64,000 bases of DNA from Asterias rubens (taxonomy: Eukaryota; Echinodermata; Asteroidea; Forcipulatida; Asteriidae), in assembly GCF_902459465.1 (NCBI RefSeq), contig NC_047068.1, positions 4,154,001 through 4,218,000 of the forward strand, written 5' to 3'. Positions within the stretch are counted from its first letter, which is position 1. Each line of letters starts with the position of its first letter. The notes under the pieces were generated by a model. It searched no databases, had not been told where the DNA came from, and was given only the letters and a program-made list of their open reading frames with translations. The position numbers and the translations under genes are program-made. Below are positions 1-11,400 of the stretch, one piece after another.

Positions 1-90
1 GTCCCATCCGAAGGACGGAGTAATAGTTAGGTGTCTTGCTTAAGGACACCTTAAGGACACAAATGTCACAGCTGGGGATCTCATTATGTC
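1..90 (-). repeat. SINE fragment (tRNA-related head region)
   Basis: The sequence contains GGTGTCTTGCTTAAGGACAC and AATGTCACAG. This matches the segment following the tRNA-like head in the SINEs at 27290-27632 and 31725-32142 on the opposite strand. It is cut by the window edge. Confidence 0.45.
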
Positions 91-239
91 ATAAACAATC
101 TAAAACTACACATTCAATTTTTGAGTTTAGTTCGTTTCACCTATTGATCACCACAATTTGCATGATGAGATAGATGATATTAGTGGTACATAGTGTAGGA
201 GACATGCCCTCTTGTCCTAAATACAATGGAAACCTTTCA

Positions 240-610
240 TGGTAATTGTCACTGACCAGTCTTCTCACTTGGTGTATCTCAACATTTATGCACAAAATAA
301 CAAATCTGTGAAAACTTGAACTCAATTGGCGTCGAAGTTGCGAGATCATAATGAAAAAAAACACACAAAAAAACACCCTTGTCACACAAAGTTCTGTGCT
401 TTCAGATGCTTGATTTCTGGACCTCAAAATCTAATTCAAATTCAAACGTTTTTAGTGAAAAATTACTTCTTCCTTGAAAAATACGTTACTTCTGAGGGAG
501 CCGTTTCTTACAATGGTTTTTACTACCAATAGCTCTCCATTGGTTGTTAAATTAGTTTTTATGCTTACAATTATTATGAGTAATTACCAATAGTGTCCAG
601 TGCGTTTTAT
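240..610. mobile_element. TTAA-type MITE, family 1
   Basis: It shares the family body (CTTCTCACTTGGTGTATCTC, GAGGGAGCCGTTTCT) and the right end AATTACCAATAGTGTCCAG. The left terminal repeat is eroded to GGTAATTGTC. Longer, better preserved copies at 5734-6063 and 11717-12084 show inverted ends next to TTAA. Confidence 0.7.
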
Positions 611-2250
611 GTGGTACCACCGGTATGGCTAATGATGATTTGTCTACACGATGTATTTGGAAGGGTAGGAATTTACAAAAATGTGTGATGAAACCGAACC
701 TACATTCTTATGTAGGTTAGAGTACAATTTTTGTGTTGAGTACCAGGCAATGTGAATTTAACTAAAAACCAAAGAAATACAACAAATGAGGTGTCTGCTA
801 CTTATTCTGTAAACTTGATTTTTAGCTGTTTCTTAGCGCAGCGCAGCGAAACAGCTCTTGTTTTTGTTAAATCCCGAAGTAATAATGCGATCATGTTGAA
901 ACTTGGTAGGTCGTTAGATATCGGCAAGTTCACGTAAATTGTGAACGAAGCAATTATGGTTGATTGCCTTGCTATATCGGGCACAAGTGCCATTTTCACT
1001 AATAATGTATTCGATAATGCATGACGAAAAGAACCGTTCAGCTATAATGACGGACCGTTATTCGGGACTAAATTAAAAGCAATATCAAAGTACGACTATA
1101 AGGAGCTTGGAGGTGATGGACAAACATTTTGCTAATTTAGTTCTCTTTCCCTAGCTATACCTATTTAATTGATCGTCTTTATGGTGTGTGGCTTGGTAGA
1201 CGATAACTGTTGCCTAAGTTTATTGGCCCCGTTTTGATTCAAAATCACATAATCCCATTTATACCCTACTCCCTATACACAGAACTACATACGACACCAA
1301 CGATTGAGTCCGCAGTAACAATATGTCGCCCTCTATTGACACTATCGCACTTGTATTTAATTATTCTATTTTGAAGGCGCATTCATTGGTCTTCGTGCTC
1401 GCCGTACAGTGCCAAAGATCGTGTAGCGCCGACAAGGATACTGTCAACAAATTCCAAGATTTTTCTCGGGACGATTTCTCATGTTGAAATAATTTTTATA
1501 ACGAGGGAAACAATAAAAAACAATAACAAAACAAACATTCAAATGAATAAAATCAGTAAACTTTAATGACAGAGGGTTTAACCAGAGGTAATTAGTACAG
1601 AGCATTTGAGCTCAAATTAACTAAATTATCTCCATTTTAGTTGAAATTTCATAGTCCGCTTAAAAATTAAAAACCATAATTCACTCTTACCAATTAGTAT
1701 GCAAGATCACTATCTGCAGTAATTATGCCAAAACGAAAATGAAATTAATTAAATTCTTAAACGCACCGTTTCTCTGGGCGACAGGTTAAAGCAGATCCCA
1801 ATAATTTAATTACAAAAGATAAAACAAAATAAAAAAGACTGAGTAAGCTTTTGGCTGAGTTTTTTTTTTAAAGCCCATTAGTGCTTTAATAGTTTTTACT
1901 GCTTGTATAGTTCTATAGTTTTATACTGTATGCCATGTTTTAATAATGTCCATCTGTAATGTCCCTTTTTGTCTCTTCGTAAATTGTGGCATCAGGAGAT
2001 TAACTCGATAGTAATTTAGTTTACTTTTTTAAGATCCTTCAGGGGTGCTGCTTTTTTTGTTATTGTATTGTATGTTCTTGTTTTGTTTTCTTACTGTTGT
2101 TATTGTCTGTCCTTGAATGTTTGCCTGTGAAATTAATAAATGAAATGAAACACACCCTTTACTGGTTAGTGGCTGCCCAGTCCTATAGGCCTCTTACCTA
2201 CCAAGCCCACCCTCAACATATCAACTAAGGCCAAGTAAAAAAAAAAAAAA
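611..2250. other. Intergenic, no gene seen
   Basis: AT-rich sequence downstream of STOM-A. A short repeat at about 868-960 (GCGATCATGTTGAAACTTGG) recurs in the STOM-A intron at about 8310 and 9010. I see no coding signal. Confidence 0.5.
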
Positions 2251-2255
2251 AAAAA

Positions 2256-2529
2256 ACATGTTTAGCGTCCCCGCCCGCTTCCTTTTTCAGAGGCCGCCTC
2301 CTCCTTTTTTTAAATTTATTTTTTATATGATTTTTTTTGTAAATGAAAAAAAAGGGATGTATTTTAACGGTCTCATCAAAAAAATACTTTACTTTAAAAA
2401 TGTTTCGGGCAGTCATTGAAGAAAAAGGGTCCTCTCCCTTTTTTTTTTTTTTTTAAATCTTGAAAATAAAAAATAAAAATAAAAAGCCCCTCTGTCCCTT
2501 TTTTTCAGAAACCCGGACGCTAAACATGT
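2256..2529. mobile_element. MITE-like element with perfect 15-bp inverted ends
   Basis: ACATGTTTAGCGTCC at 2256-2270 is answered by its exact reverse complement at 2515-2529. The interior is rich in A and T homopolymers. Another copy of the same end occurs alone at about 53588. Confidence 0.6.
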
Positions 2530-4165
2530 ATCTTTTTGTACACGGCCTAACCACTGGGATCACCCCCTCTATTTTTTCATCAGAAATTAAAAGTGCACTA
2601 TTTGTATAAATTAAAAGATATAATGCACCGTTGCTTTAGAGTAAAATTATTCTAACTAATCATCTAAACTGACTATAACAAACTTGTGGAAATTTGATAA
2701 AATTAATATAGATCCTTTAGGAAAAAAATAGGGGAAACAAAAATTGCAATTATTTTGTTGGTCGTTTTACTATTTTAGTTTGTGTCCTTTTTTAAGATTT
2801 AAAAATCTGTCTTCTCACACATGTAATTTTGTGCCCCATCAAAAGTTTCTTATAGACGTTAATATTTTCCAGCAAAAGTGCCCTTTGCAAAATGAAAATG
2901 GCCATGCCCTTTGAAAGATGAAATTCCAGGCCTGGTACATAAATGTTTCCTATGAAAATTGATTCCGGTATTAGTTTTTAGGGAGAAAAGGAACTTTCAG
3001 ATTCAACTCTTCTAATATACTTTCATGAGATTACAACTCAAGTTCTATTGTTTTGTGGGGCTCTTACTACTACAAAAAAAAAAGTCCTTCAGAGTCACTC
3101 TCTAATGCTATGTGTACTAAAATAAGAAGTGCCCTGTAGTTCATCTTGAGAAATTTGTATAATAAAATCTTTATATACAAAAAAGAGTAATGTTCAAATA
3201 TTCAATAATATTATCATACCCAACCAGAACATGGTAACAAGAATTAATTGTATCAAATAAGGTAACTGACATAGAAAAGTCACTCATCTCAATAATATTG
3301 ACTATTAAGCTGATCAAGAACAGCCTCACTACCGTGGGCAGTGCCGCATCGCCCACTAACTCTGCATTTATCCCTAACTCCTGAAGGGAATTTTGATCCG
3401 TGTCTTTGATTGGCAATCATATCTGCGCCAAATTTGAAGACGCTGCAAGTCTGCAAAAAGTTGTTTATGCCAAAACGCGTGCTTATTCATAAAGATGTAC
3501 ATATTCGCATCCGGCCTGATTAACGGCCTACTCAGAATGGAGGCGCTCAACCACAAAACAAATTTAAATATATCACATATTTGGATACTTTCAAGTCACA
3601 CTTTCAGGAGGTTAGGATCGACGCATTCTTGAAACGAAAAGAAGATGGCGCGGCAAGATCATACACCACAAGGAACAAGGTTGGATAAAGACATAACTGG
3701 AGCTGTTTAAAACTGGTTGTCTAAAGCATATTTGGCGCTCGTATAATAACGAATGTTGACGAGCAGGCTTATGCTGGCTCTCATAACATGTAACCCAATC
3801 ATTAAGGCCGTACTCAATGCAAAATCTATTTCGACACAACCTTGAGTGTCGCATGCAATTTTACTTCAAAGTGAAAAAGTTTACAAAACAAGACAATTTC
3901 AATGACAGTTTTACCATTATTTTTTACATTTTTAACCCAAAAGGGTATTTATGAATAGGAATAAAAAGAGTAATGACTGTTTAAACCTTGTACGGTTGTG
4001 ACCATGAGATAACCGGCCTTGCTTTTGATTTCAAGCCTGGTGCTTTATCACACAGCCATGACCCTTCCGGCTGTAGACCAACACTTACAATCACTATTTA
4101 CATTGTTTCTTTATCTGCATAATTATATGTAATTCACAATTTTTTTGAAGAAAATTTTCCTACCT
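2530..4165. other. Intergenic, no clear gene
   Basis: Short minus-strand open frames at 3171-3854 resemble decayed coding fragments more than a gene. No family is recognised, no splice framework is visible, and frames change repeatedly. Confidence 0.35.
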
Positions 4166-4313
4166 GGGGCCGATTTCACAAAGCAATAAAATTCATCGCA
4201 AGACAAATTTTCAGTATCACCATAGTGATTTGTATTGTGACATAACACTTTACTAAGCAGCTGCGATTGATTTGCAGTTACGATCAATTTTAGATCTTTG
4301 TGAAATCGGCCCC
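4166..4313. mobile_element. Short MITE with 18-bp inverted ends
   Basis: GGGGCCGATTTCACAAAG at the left end is matched by its perfect reverse complement at 4296-4313. The interior has CATAGTGATTTGTATTGTGA. It belongs to the group of 'cgatttcacaaag' elements that also appears near 23955 and 33000. Confidence 0.7.
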
Positions 4314-4332
4314 TGGTCTGTGAAACTTTCCG

Positions 4333-5095
4333 TACACACGTACGTCCACAGAGTGTCCTTTAGTAGTTTTGTAGGATATGTTTTTGTGTAAGTGCATGCA
4401 CCGAACAAAAGAATGTCCACAGAGTGTGCAGCAACACAGAGCTGTGTTTTAACGCAACATACGTGGTGTGGACCAGAGACAGAAAGAAACCCACATAATG
4501 TAGGGACTTAGAACACTACATTGTGGACTTACACACGTCCACACAGTGTCCTTTAATAGTGTTGTAGAATATGTTTTGTGTAAGTGCATGCACAGAACAA
4601 AAGAATGTCCACAGAGTGTGCAGCAACACAGAGCTGTGTTTTAAAGCCATTGGACCCTTTCGGTTCAGAAAAAAAATAAAAAGTTCACAGATTTACAAAT
4701 AACTTACAGGGTTTACAAAAGGCAATGGTGAAAGACTTCTCTTGAAATATTATTCCATGAAATGCTTTACTTTTTGAGAAAACAGCAAAACAATATAAAT
4801 TCTCGTTAACGAGAATTACGGATTTATTTTAAACACATGTCATGACACGGCGAAACGCGCGGAAACAAGGGTGGGTTTTTCCGTTGTTTTCTCCCGACTC
4901 CGATGACCGATTGAGCCTAAATTTTCACAGGTTTGTTTTTTGATATAGAAGTTGTGGTACACAAAGTGTGGGCCTTGGACAACACTGTTTACCGAATGGG
5001 TCCATTGGCTTTAACGCAACATACAAGGTGTGGACCTGAGACAGAAAGAACTCCACATAATGTAAGGACGTACACACGTCCACAGTGTTTTATGC
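4333..5095. repeat. 196-bp tandem duplication, second copy split by a MITE
   Basis: The segment starting TACACACGTACGTCCACAGA at 4333 recurs at 4529 and, as a short third piece, at about 5070. Inside are ACAAAAGAATGTCCACAGAG and GCAACACAGAGCTGTGTTTT. The second copy is interrupted at 4645-5010 by a transposon, so copy one serves as the empty site. Confidence 0.75.
4645..5010. mobile_element. TTAA-type MITE, family 2, with target duplication proven by the neighbouring empty copy
   Basis: The ends AGCCATTGGACCCTTTCGGT and the inverse of ACCGAATGGGTCCATTGGCT match at 18 of 20 bases. TTAA flanks both sides (4641-4644 and 5011-5014), and the first copy of the surrounding duplication has a single TTAA. 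The interior holds the palindrome ATTCTCGTTAACGAGAAT. Related copies lie at 32296-32441 and 46593-46934. The TTAA target is the hallmark of the piggyBac superfamily; non-autonomous piggyBac origin is inferred. Confidence 0.85.
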
Positions 5096-5457
5096 AGTGT
5101 TCAAGAACATGATTTTCCTTGAGTAAACAGAATAATAATTACTAGTTTTTTATATAGTGAATTAAACAATTACCCTACCAATATATTTACATAAAGGAAT
5201 GCAATTCAGAGTTGTGTGTTATTTTCTGAAAGTAATATTGGGTCAAGTTGAGTGCATTGCTTTGACTGATTAAAATTTGCCAGTACAATCTTAGTAGTAA
5301 TAATTGTTGTTAAAATTATTCAACTAAGAATTATAAGTTAACCGTAAAAGGCATCGATTGGCATGCAAAAATGTTTTGTACGAAAACAGTTTACGCCAGT
5401 ATAAATCTATGCTGTATATATCCCAGCTTTTGTTCAAAAAACGATGCATTACATTTT

Positions 5458-8400
5458 TTATTTCTTCATGAAGCCGGCCATTATGTCGATGGGCAGAGGG
5501 AAGATGATGGTGGAGTTCTTCTCAGCCGAGATGGAGTTAAGAGTTTGAAGGTAGCGGAGCTGGAGGGCGTTGGGAGACTCAGCGATGATGTCAGCTGCCT
5601 CCTTGAGGGCCCGGGAGGCATTCTGCTCTCCCTCAGCGGCGATCACCTGGTGAAGAGAGATAGAGAAATTCAGATGAAGCCAATCATACAAGTCCATTAT
5701 TGTTACGTTTCTTGGATATTGAAGCACACTTAAAGACACTAGACACTATTGGTAATTGTCAAAGGCCAGTCTTCTCATTTGGTGTATCTCAACATTATGT
5801 ATAAAATAACAAACCTGTGAAAATTTGAACTCAATTGGTCGACAAAGTTGCTAGATAATAATGGAAGAAAAAATGCCCTTGTACACCTCAATATCAAAAT
5901 CTCAAATTCGTGGAAAATTACTTCTTTCTTGAAATATACATAATTTCAGAGGGAGCCGTTTCTCACAACGTTTGATACTATCAACAGCTCTCCATTGCTT
6001 GTTACCCACTAAGATATTATGCAAACACATATATTGAGTAATTACCAATAGTGTCCACTGCCTTTAAACAACCAACAATCATGTTGGTAAAGGGGCGTCA
6101 GAACAATTTCGAGACATAACAACTAGATTTCGAGGTCTCGAAATCAAGCATCTGGAAGCACACAACTTCGTGTGACAAGGGTATTGTTTCTTTCATTATT
6201 ATCTCGCAACTTCAACGACCAATTGAGTTAAAAATTACCACAGGATGTTATTTTGTGCATATGTTGAGATACACTAAGTGAGATGACTGGTCTTTGACAA
6301 TTACCCAAGGTGTTCCGAGTCTATCTCTGCATTACAATAATGAAGATAGTTGCAGAAATGTTTTCTTCTTTTAAGCTGCTTACCTTAGCTCGGGCCTCCC
6401 TGGAGGCTTCAGCCTCAGCGGCCATTGCTCGCTGCATCTGCTTCGGCAAACGCACATCCTTACTGTAATGAAAAGCAACAGAGTATTAAAACCAAATTGA
6501 AGGGACACAACAGTGGCTAGCATTGTTCATTCTAATAACCAGAAAAGACAGACATTTAAATTTTCTGAAAAGGGCAGACAATTTGGGGTTACATATTTTG
6601 TTACTTTTTGTTATTACTTAACTAATGTGCATTAGTATTATCTACCTGAGAAATTAATTAAGTATAAATATAAAATATGTATAATAAAAGAATTGCTACA
6701 TAAAAATGTGTTAAACAAACTCACTAAAATTAGGATTAGAGATTAAAGAAAAATATGATTAGATAAAATTAGGCCCAACACTTTACAGAGGCAACACAGG
6801 CAAATGTCATAGTTGGCCCCGGTCATTGAGTTGGTGCCCCTTGAAATGTTCAACAGAAATTTACAACTTCCTCATGGAAGTACCAAAAAGAAAATGCCTC
6901 GATGCCCTTGCCTTTACAAAAATGAGGCATAAAGTCCTGTAAAATGCATGCTAAGTACAGCCTGACTCAGAACATTTATAATGCACACAAACAAGCAAAA
7001 AGGAATTGCTCATGGTCCATACAGAGCAATATAGATCATAGTAACAAAAGCAACATAACATTTACATAAATAGTGAACAAGATGCAATCATTCGGGTGAG
7101 CCCCTGACAAGAGCTAATCGCACGATCACTCGTGGTGATGTCATGCACCTCATGCCAGCCCCAAGTGACCCGTTCCACAAGAAGGGCACTTGGGGCTGAC
7201 CTGGGTGAGCCCCTGGGATGACGACACAGCTATTAGAACGTACCGGGGGCAGATCAGGGTTGACCCGGGAAAGCTAATCGAACGCACCCAATGAATGTTG
7301 AAGTGCCGTGAGTGCAATGAGTGACGAATATAGGGTGCTATAAGAAGCCCCCATTATCACTATTAATATTATTATTATAGAATAAATTCATTCCTACATT
7401 TCGACTCGTTCCACCTTGACTCCCCATGGGTCGGTTGCATCATCCAGAAGACTTTGCAGGGTGTTGCTGATTTCCTCACGGTGGCTCAGTACCTCGGCCA
7501 GGGTCTTGGTTCCAAGTACGTTACGCAGCGTGGTAGCAGCCAGAAGCTCCGTGGATCGCTTGTAGTTCTCTACGTTGATAATAGCCATGGTGGGATCAGA
7601 CACACGGAAGTAGACCACTGCATCCACAGTGACGGTCACACTGTCTTTGGAGAGAATCTGTGACAAAAGGCAAAAATCAATAAACATACTTGGGTTGAAA
7701 TCGCCACTTATACATTGACGACTATCTTCCAGTATGCCCTAACCCTCCAATTAGATGCTCGAACCAGAGTGCGAATATCAGACGATAACCTACTCCCAGT
7801 TTTTATATTGCACTCTGCATATTCTGAGTGTCAATGCGTCACTCTCTGCGTACGATCAGTGCAAAAATTACATTCTAAACTTTGCGCGTGCAAAATATAA
7901 CCTAACCTCATTGATTTAATGAGGCTGCCAGATCACACTCGCACTTGTGGAATACGGAAAAATATAGGTGTCATGGCCGAGTGGTCAAGGGAGTACGGTG
8001 TGGGTTTGAATCCCGGTCATGACACTTGTGTCTCAGGGGTACCTGTGAGGGTAGTGTATATGAAAAAGACACTGGAGCGCTACGGCAGCTCAGGGCTGTA
8101 AACTCCCCAGGAAGCTGAGAAAGATTAAAGGAACGTTATTGGCAAAATGACCAGGGCACTAATGTAAAGGGCATTGAGACGTTATTGTAAAAATGCACTA
8201 TAAATTAGGTTATTAGCTATTTGGTAAATTCAGATCAATGACGTCATCGGGGGTCACGTGATGTGGCATTAAAGGTGAACCTTTTGAAGACATTGACTCC
8301 AGAAGTATTGGTGCGATGATGTTGAAACTTGGTAGGATGTTTTATAGTGGCTGGTTCTTGTAAATTGGAAAATGGCGTCATGATGACGTTATCACATGAA

Positions 8401-11400
8401 CTTACATGATTTTTTTCATATTTTGTACCTTTAATTTTAATTTGTACTTTTCATACAAAAAGCCATTGAGAGGTATTGGTGCATTAAAGATCCTTAAACA
8501 ATGTCATGATGACATCGTCCACCGTCAAGTGACTTCATCCTAAAGGTTTCTATATCAAATATTAGAAAATCTATATCAAATCAGCCACAGCCAGAGGTTT
8601 CTGTTTGAGGGATTGGGTAGGGACAAATTAGATCTTCATTTTATTTTGTGTGCATGACCTCACATGACCTCTACTTCTGGTCAACTCGGAGGGCCTTGTA
8701 ATTCAAAAATGGCAAAAGTTATGAAGTTGCTTTTCACGATGTGTCAGGCAAGAGTAGGCAGTATAACAAAAAATTCTGATGTTATCACAAAACAGCGCCC
8801 TCTAGTGGCAGGTTGAAAACAGTTCAAAATTAACGTTTTGAAGATGTGTGCGGTCAAGTTTTGTGTAATCACTTTGATATTTACACACATGTGGATCATC
8901 AGGCAGCCATCATATGTGTGAAGTTTCAGATCAATGACGCCATAAGGGGCCACTTGACGTGGCATTAAAGGTGCACTTTTGAAGTTGTATAACTCCCGAA
9001 GAATTGGTGCGATCATGTTGAAACTTGGTAGGTTGTTAGATAATGGGAAGTTCCTGTCAATTATAAAATGACGTCATCCCGAACAATGTTATGATTTTTA
9101 ATTTTTGTTTGCACCTTCAAGTGATAAATTGCTAACTGATCATGGTATAATCCAAATTCTTTTTTTTAAAACAGGCTTGATACGCCATAACTGCTTGAAA
9201 TATAAAAAGATTTTCATATTGAGACGAGTAATTTTTTGAAAAAATTGTTGGCGAAACAGCTCGGCATTTGTGCACAAATGCAATCATGTCTAGTTATTAT
9301 TATCATTAAAATTATTATTAAAGGTGGAGTCCATCTAATGGGGATAGTCATAAAAGCCTACCTCCTGAGGTGGAACATCAAAGGAAAGCGTCCTCAGATC
9401 AACCACATTGATGTCGTCAATACACGGAATGATGAAGAACAAACCAGGTCCCTTGGGACCCCCGGGAAGGAGGCGGCCCACTCTAAAGATAATAGCTCGC
9501 TCATATTCCGCTACCGTCTGTTAAAAGTAAAACAAATGTAATTAAGAGGTAATATTATCTGATCTAATCCCTGGGGAGGGGGGGGGTACTGAAGGCTTGT
9601 TGAACTTGAAACTAAAATGAAAAATTGTTTTAGAATGGGATGAGGAAAAGCACAGAGACTGTTTGACCAACCAAATTATGGTGACATTGCCATCTTGGCC
9701 CTATATATACAGCTGCTTTCAAAATGTCCACAGATTTACATTAAACTTACAGGGTTTGAAGATAATAATAGTGGAAAGCTTCCCCTCAAATATTACTAAC
9801 TAAGGTTGTGTAGTTTTTTAGACATGAGTAAAACAAGTCACAAAATAGTTTTGGTCTTATGAGACCTAAATTATTTTAGCATGTAAAATCCCCTTAACCA
9901 GTTGTGATATTATACCAAAACCGTAGCATAACTGGTTAATACGTTTTTACATGCTAAAACTGAGACGAAAATTATTACTTTTACTCATTTCTCAAAAACT
10001 ACAGCACCTCAGTAAGTAAAATTTCAAGGGAAGCTTTCTACTATCATAATCTTCAAACTGTGTAAGTTTAATGTATATCTGTGGACATTGTGTATTTTGT
10101 TAGGAAAAAGTACATATACCCTTTAAAAGCAAATAATGACTGCAAATGAGTTTCTGCATAAAAAACCCAATAAGCAGACAACCATATGCAAACACTATGG
10201 GTTAACATTTATGCTGGTCACCCTTTTCTCTGATATACAGAATAACCCTGTTTGAGGTATGGTCAACACTAGTGTAGTGGTTTGGGTGCAAACAGAAAAA
10301 CTATACTTAAACCAAATAATACTCTAGTAATGTGTCAACCATTCTCAAAATGGCTCATTGTCTTTTGGCTTAGCTAATGTTTGAGCTTCAGTACATGTAG
10401 CTCTATTAACTGTGGCCCTGCTCATTCGATGAAGATTAGTTCTGAAACAACGCAAAGGCCGTTGAACTGGTATTGGACCCTGCTTTAAAGGTTCCCAATG
10501 GGTGAGTTCGTTTAGCTTCCTTGGGTCGACCCCGGTCTGCCCCGGTACGTTCGAATAGCTTTGACGTCATTCCAGGGGCTCACCCAGGTCAGCCCCCAGT
10601 GCCCTGCTTGTGGAGTGGGTCACTTGGGGGTGACCCGAGGTGCATGACGTCACCGCGAGAGGGTGAGTGTAATCCCTCGATTAGCTCTTGTCAGGGGCTC
10701 ACCCGAGTGAGCACCGTGGGGTCGACACAGGGAAGCTAATCGAACGCACCCAATAGATTTTCAGATTTGTGCCCTTTGCAAAATGAAATCACCCATATTA
10801 TGAATATGAAATTTCAAGGCTAGAGGATGGGTTCAAGAGGGTGGTACAAACTCAACAAAACATTCATTGGTAGATGAGGGCACCCTATTCACTGATCAAT
10901 CAGAATTTTACCCTTAAAGGGAAGGTAAACATTTGGTAATTGTCAAAGACTAGTCTTCTCACTTGGTGTATCCCATCATATGCATAAAATAACAAGCCTG
11001 CGAAAATTTGGGCTCAACCGGTCATTGAAGTTGCGAGAAAATGATGAAAGAAAAAACACCCTTGTTGGACGAATTGGTGTGCTTTCAGATAGGAATAAAA
11101 GACTTCTAGCTAGAAGTTTTTTATTATTTTAGTGAGAAATTACCTCTTCCTCAAAATCTATGCTACATGTACTTCAGAGAGAGCCGTTTTTCACAATGTT
11201 TTATACTATCAACAGCTCTCCAATGCTCGCTACCAAGTCAGTTTTTAAGTTAATATTTGTTTTGAGTAATTACCAAACATGTACCTTCCCTTTAATAATT
11301 GTAGAAATCTCACCTTAAAACAAAACCAGATGGTAAACGGGAACGTCAGACCGATGATTACTATTGAGAAGAACCACAGCACATAGGTGCAACATGACAG

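Noticed and set aside
3171-3854. Minus-strand protein fragments
   Set aside because: Short, frame-shifting, no recognised family and no exon framework; at best a decayed coding relic.
7394-7397. Methionine ending the 260-nt exons
   Set aside because: The ATG is formed by AT plus the G of the GT donor. Splicing to T or C AAG GAT gives isoleucine, as in known stomatins (VEIKDV).
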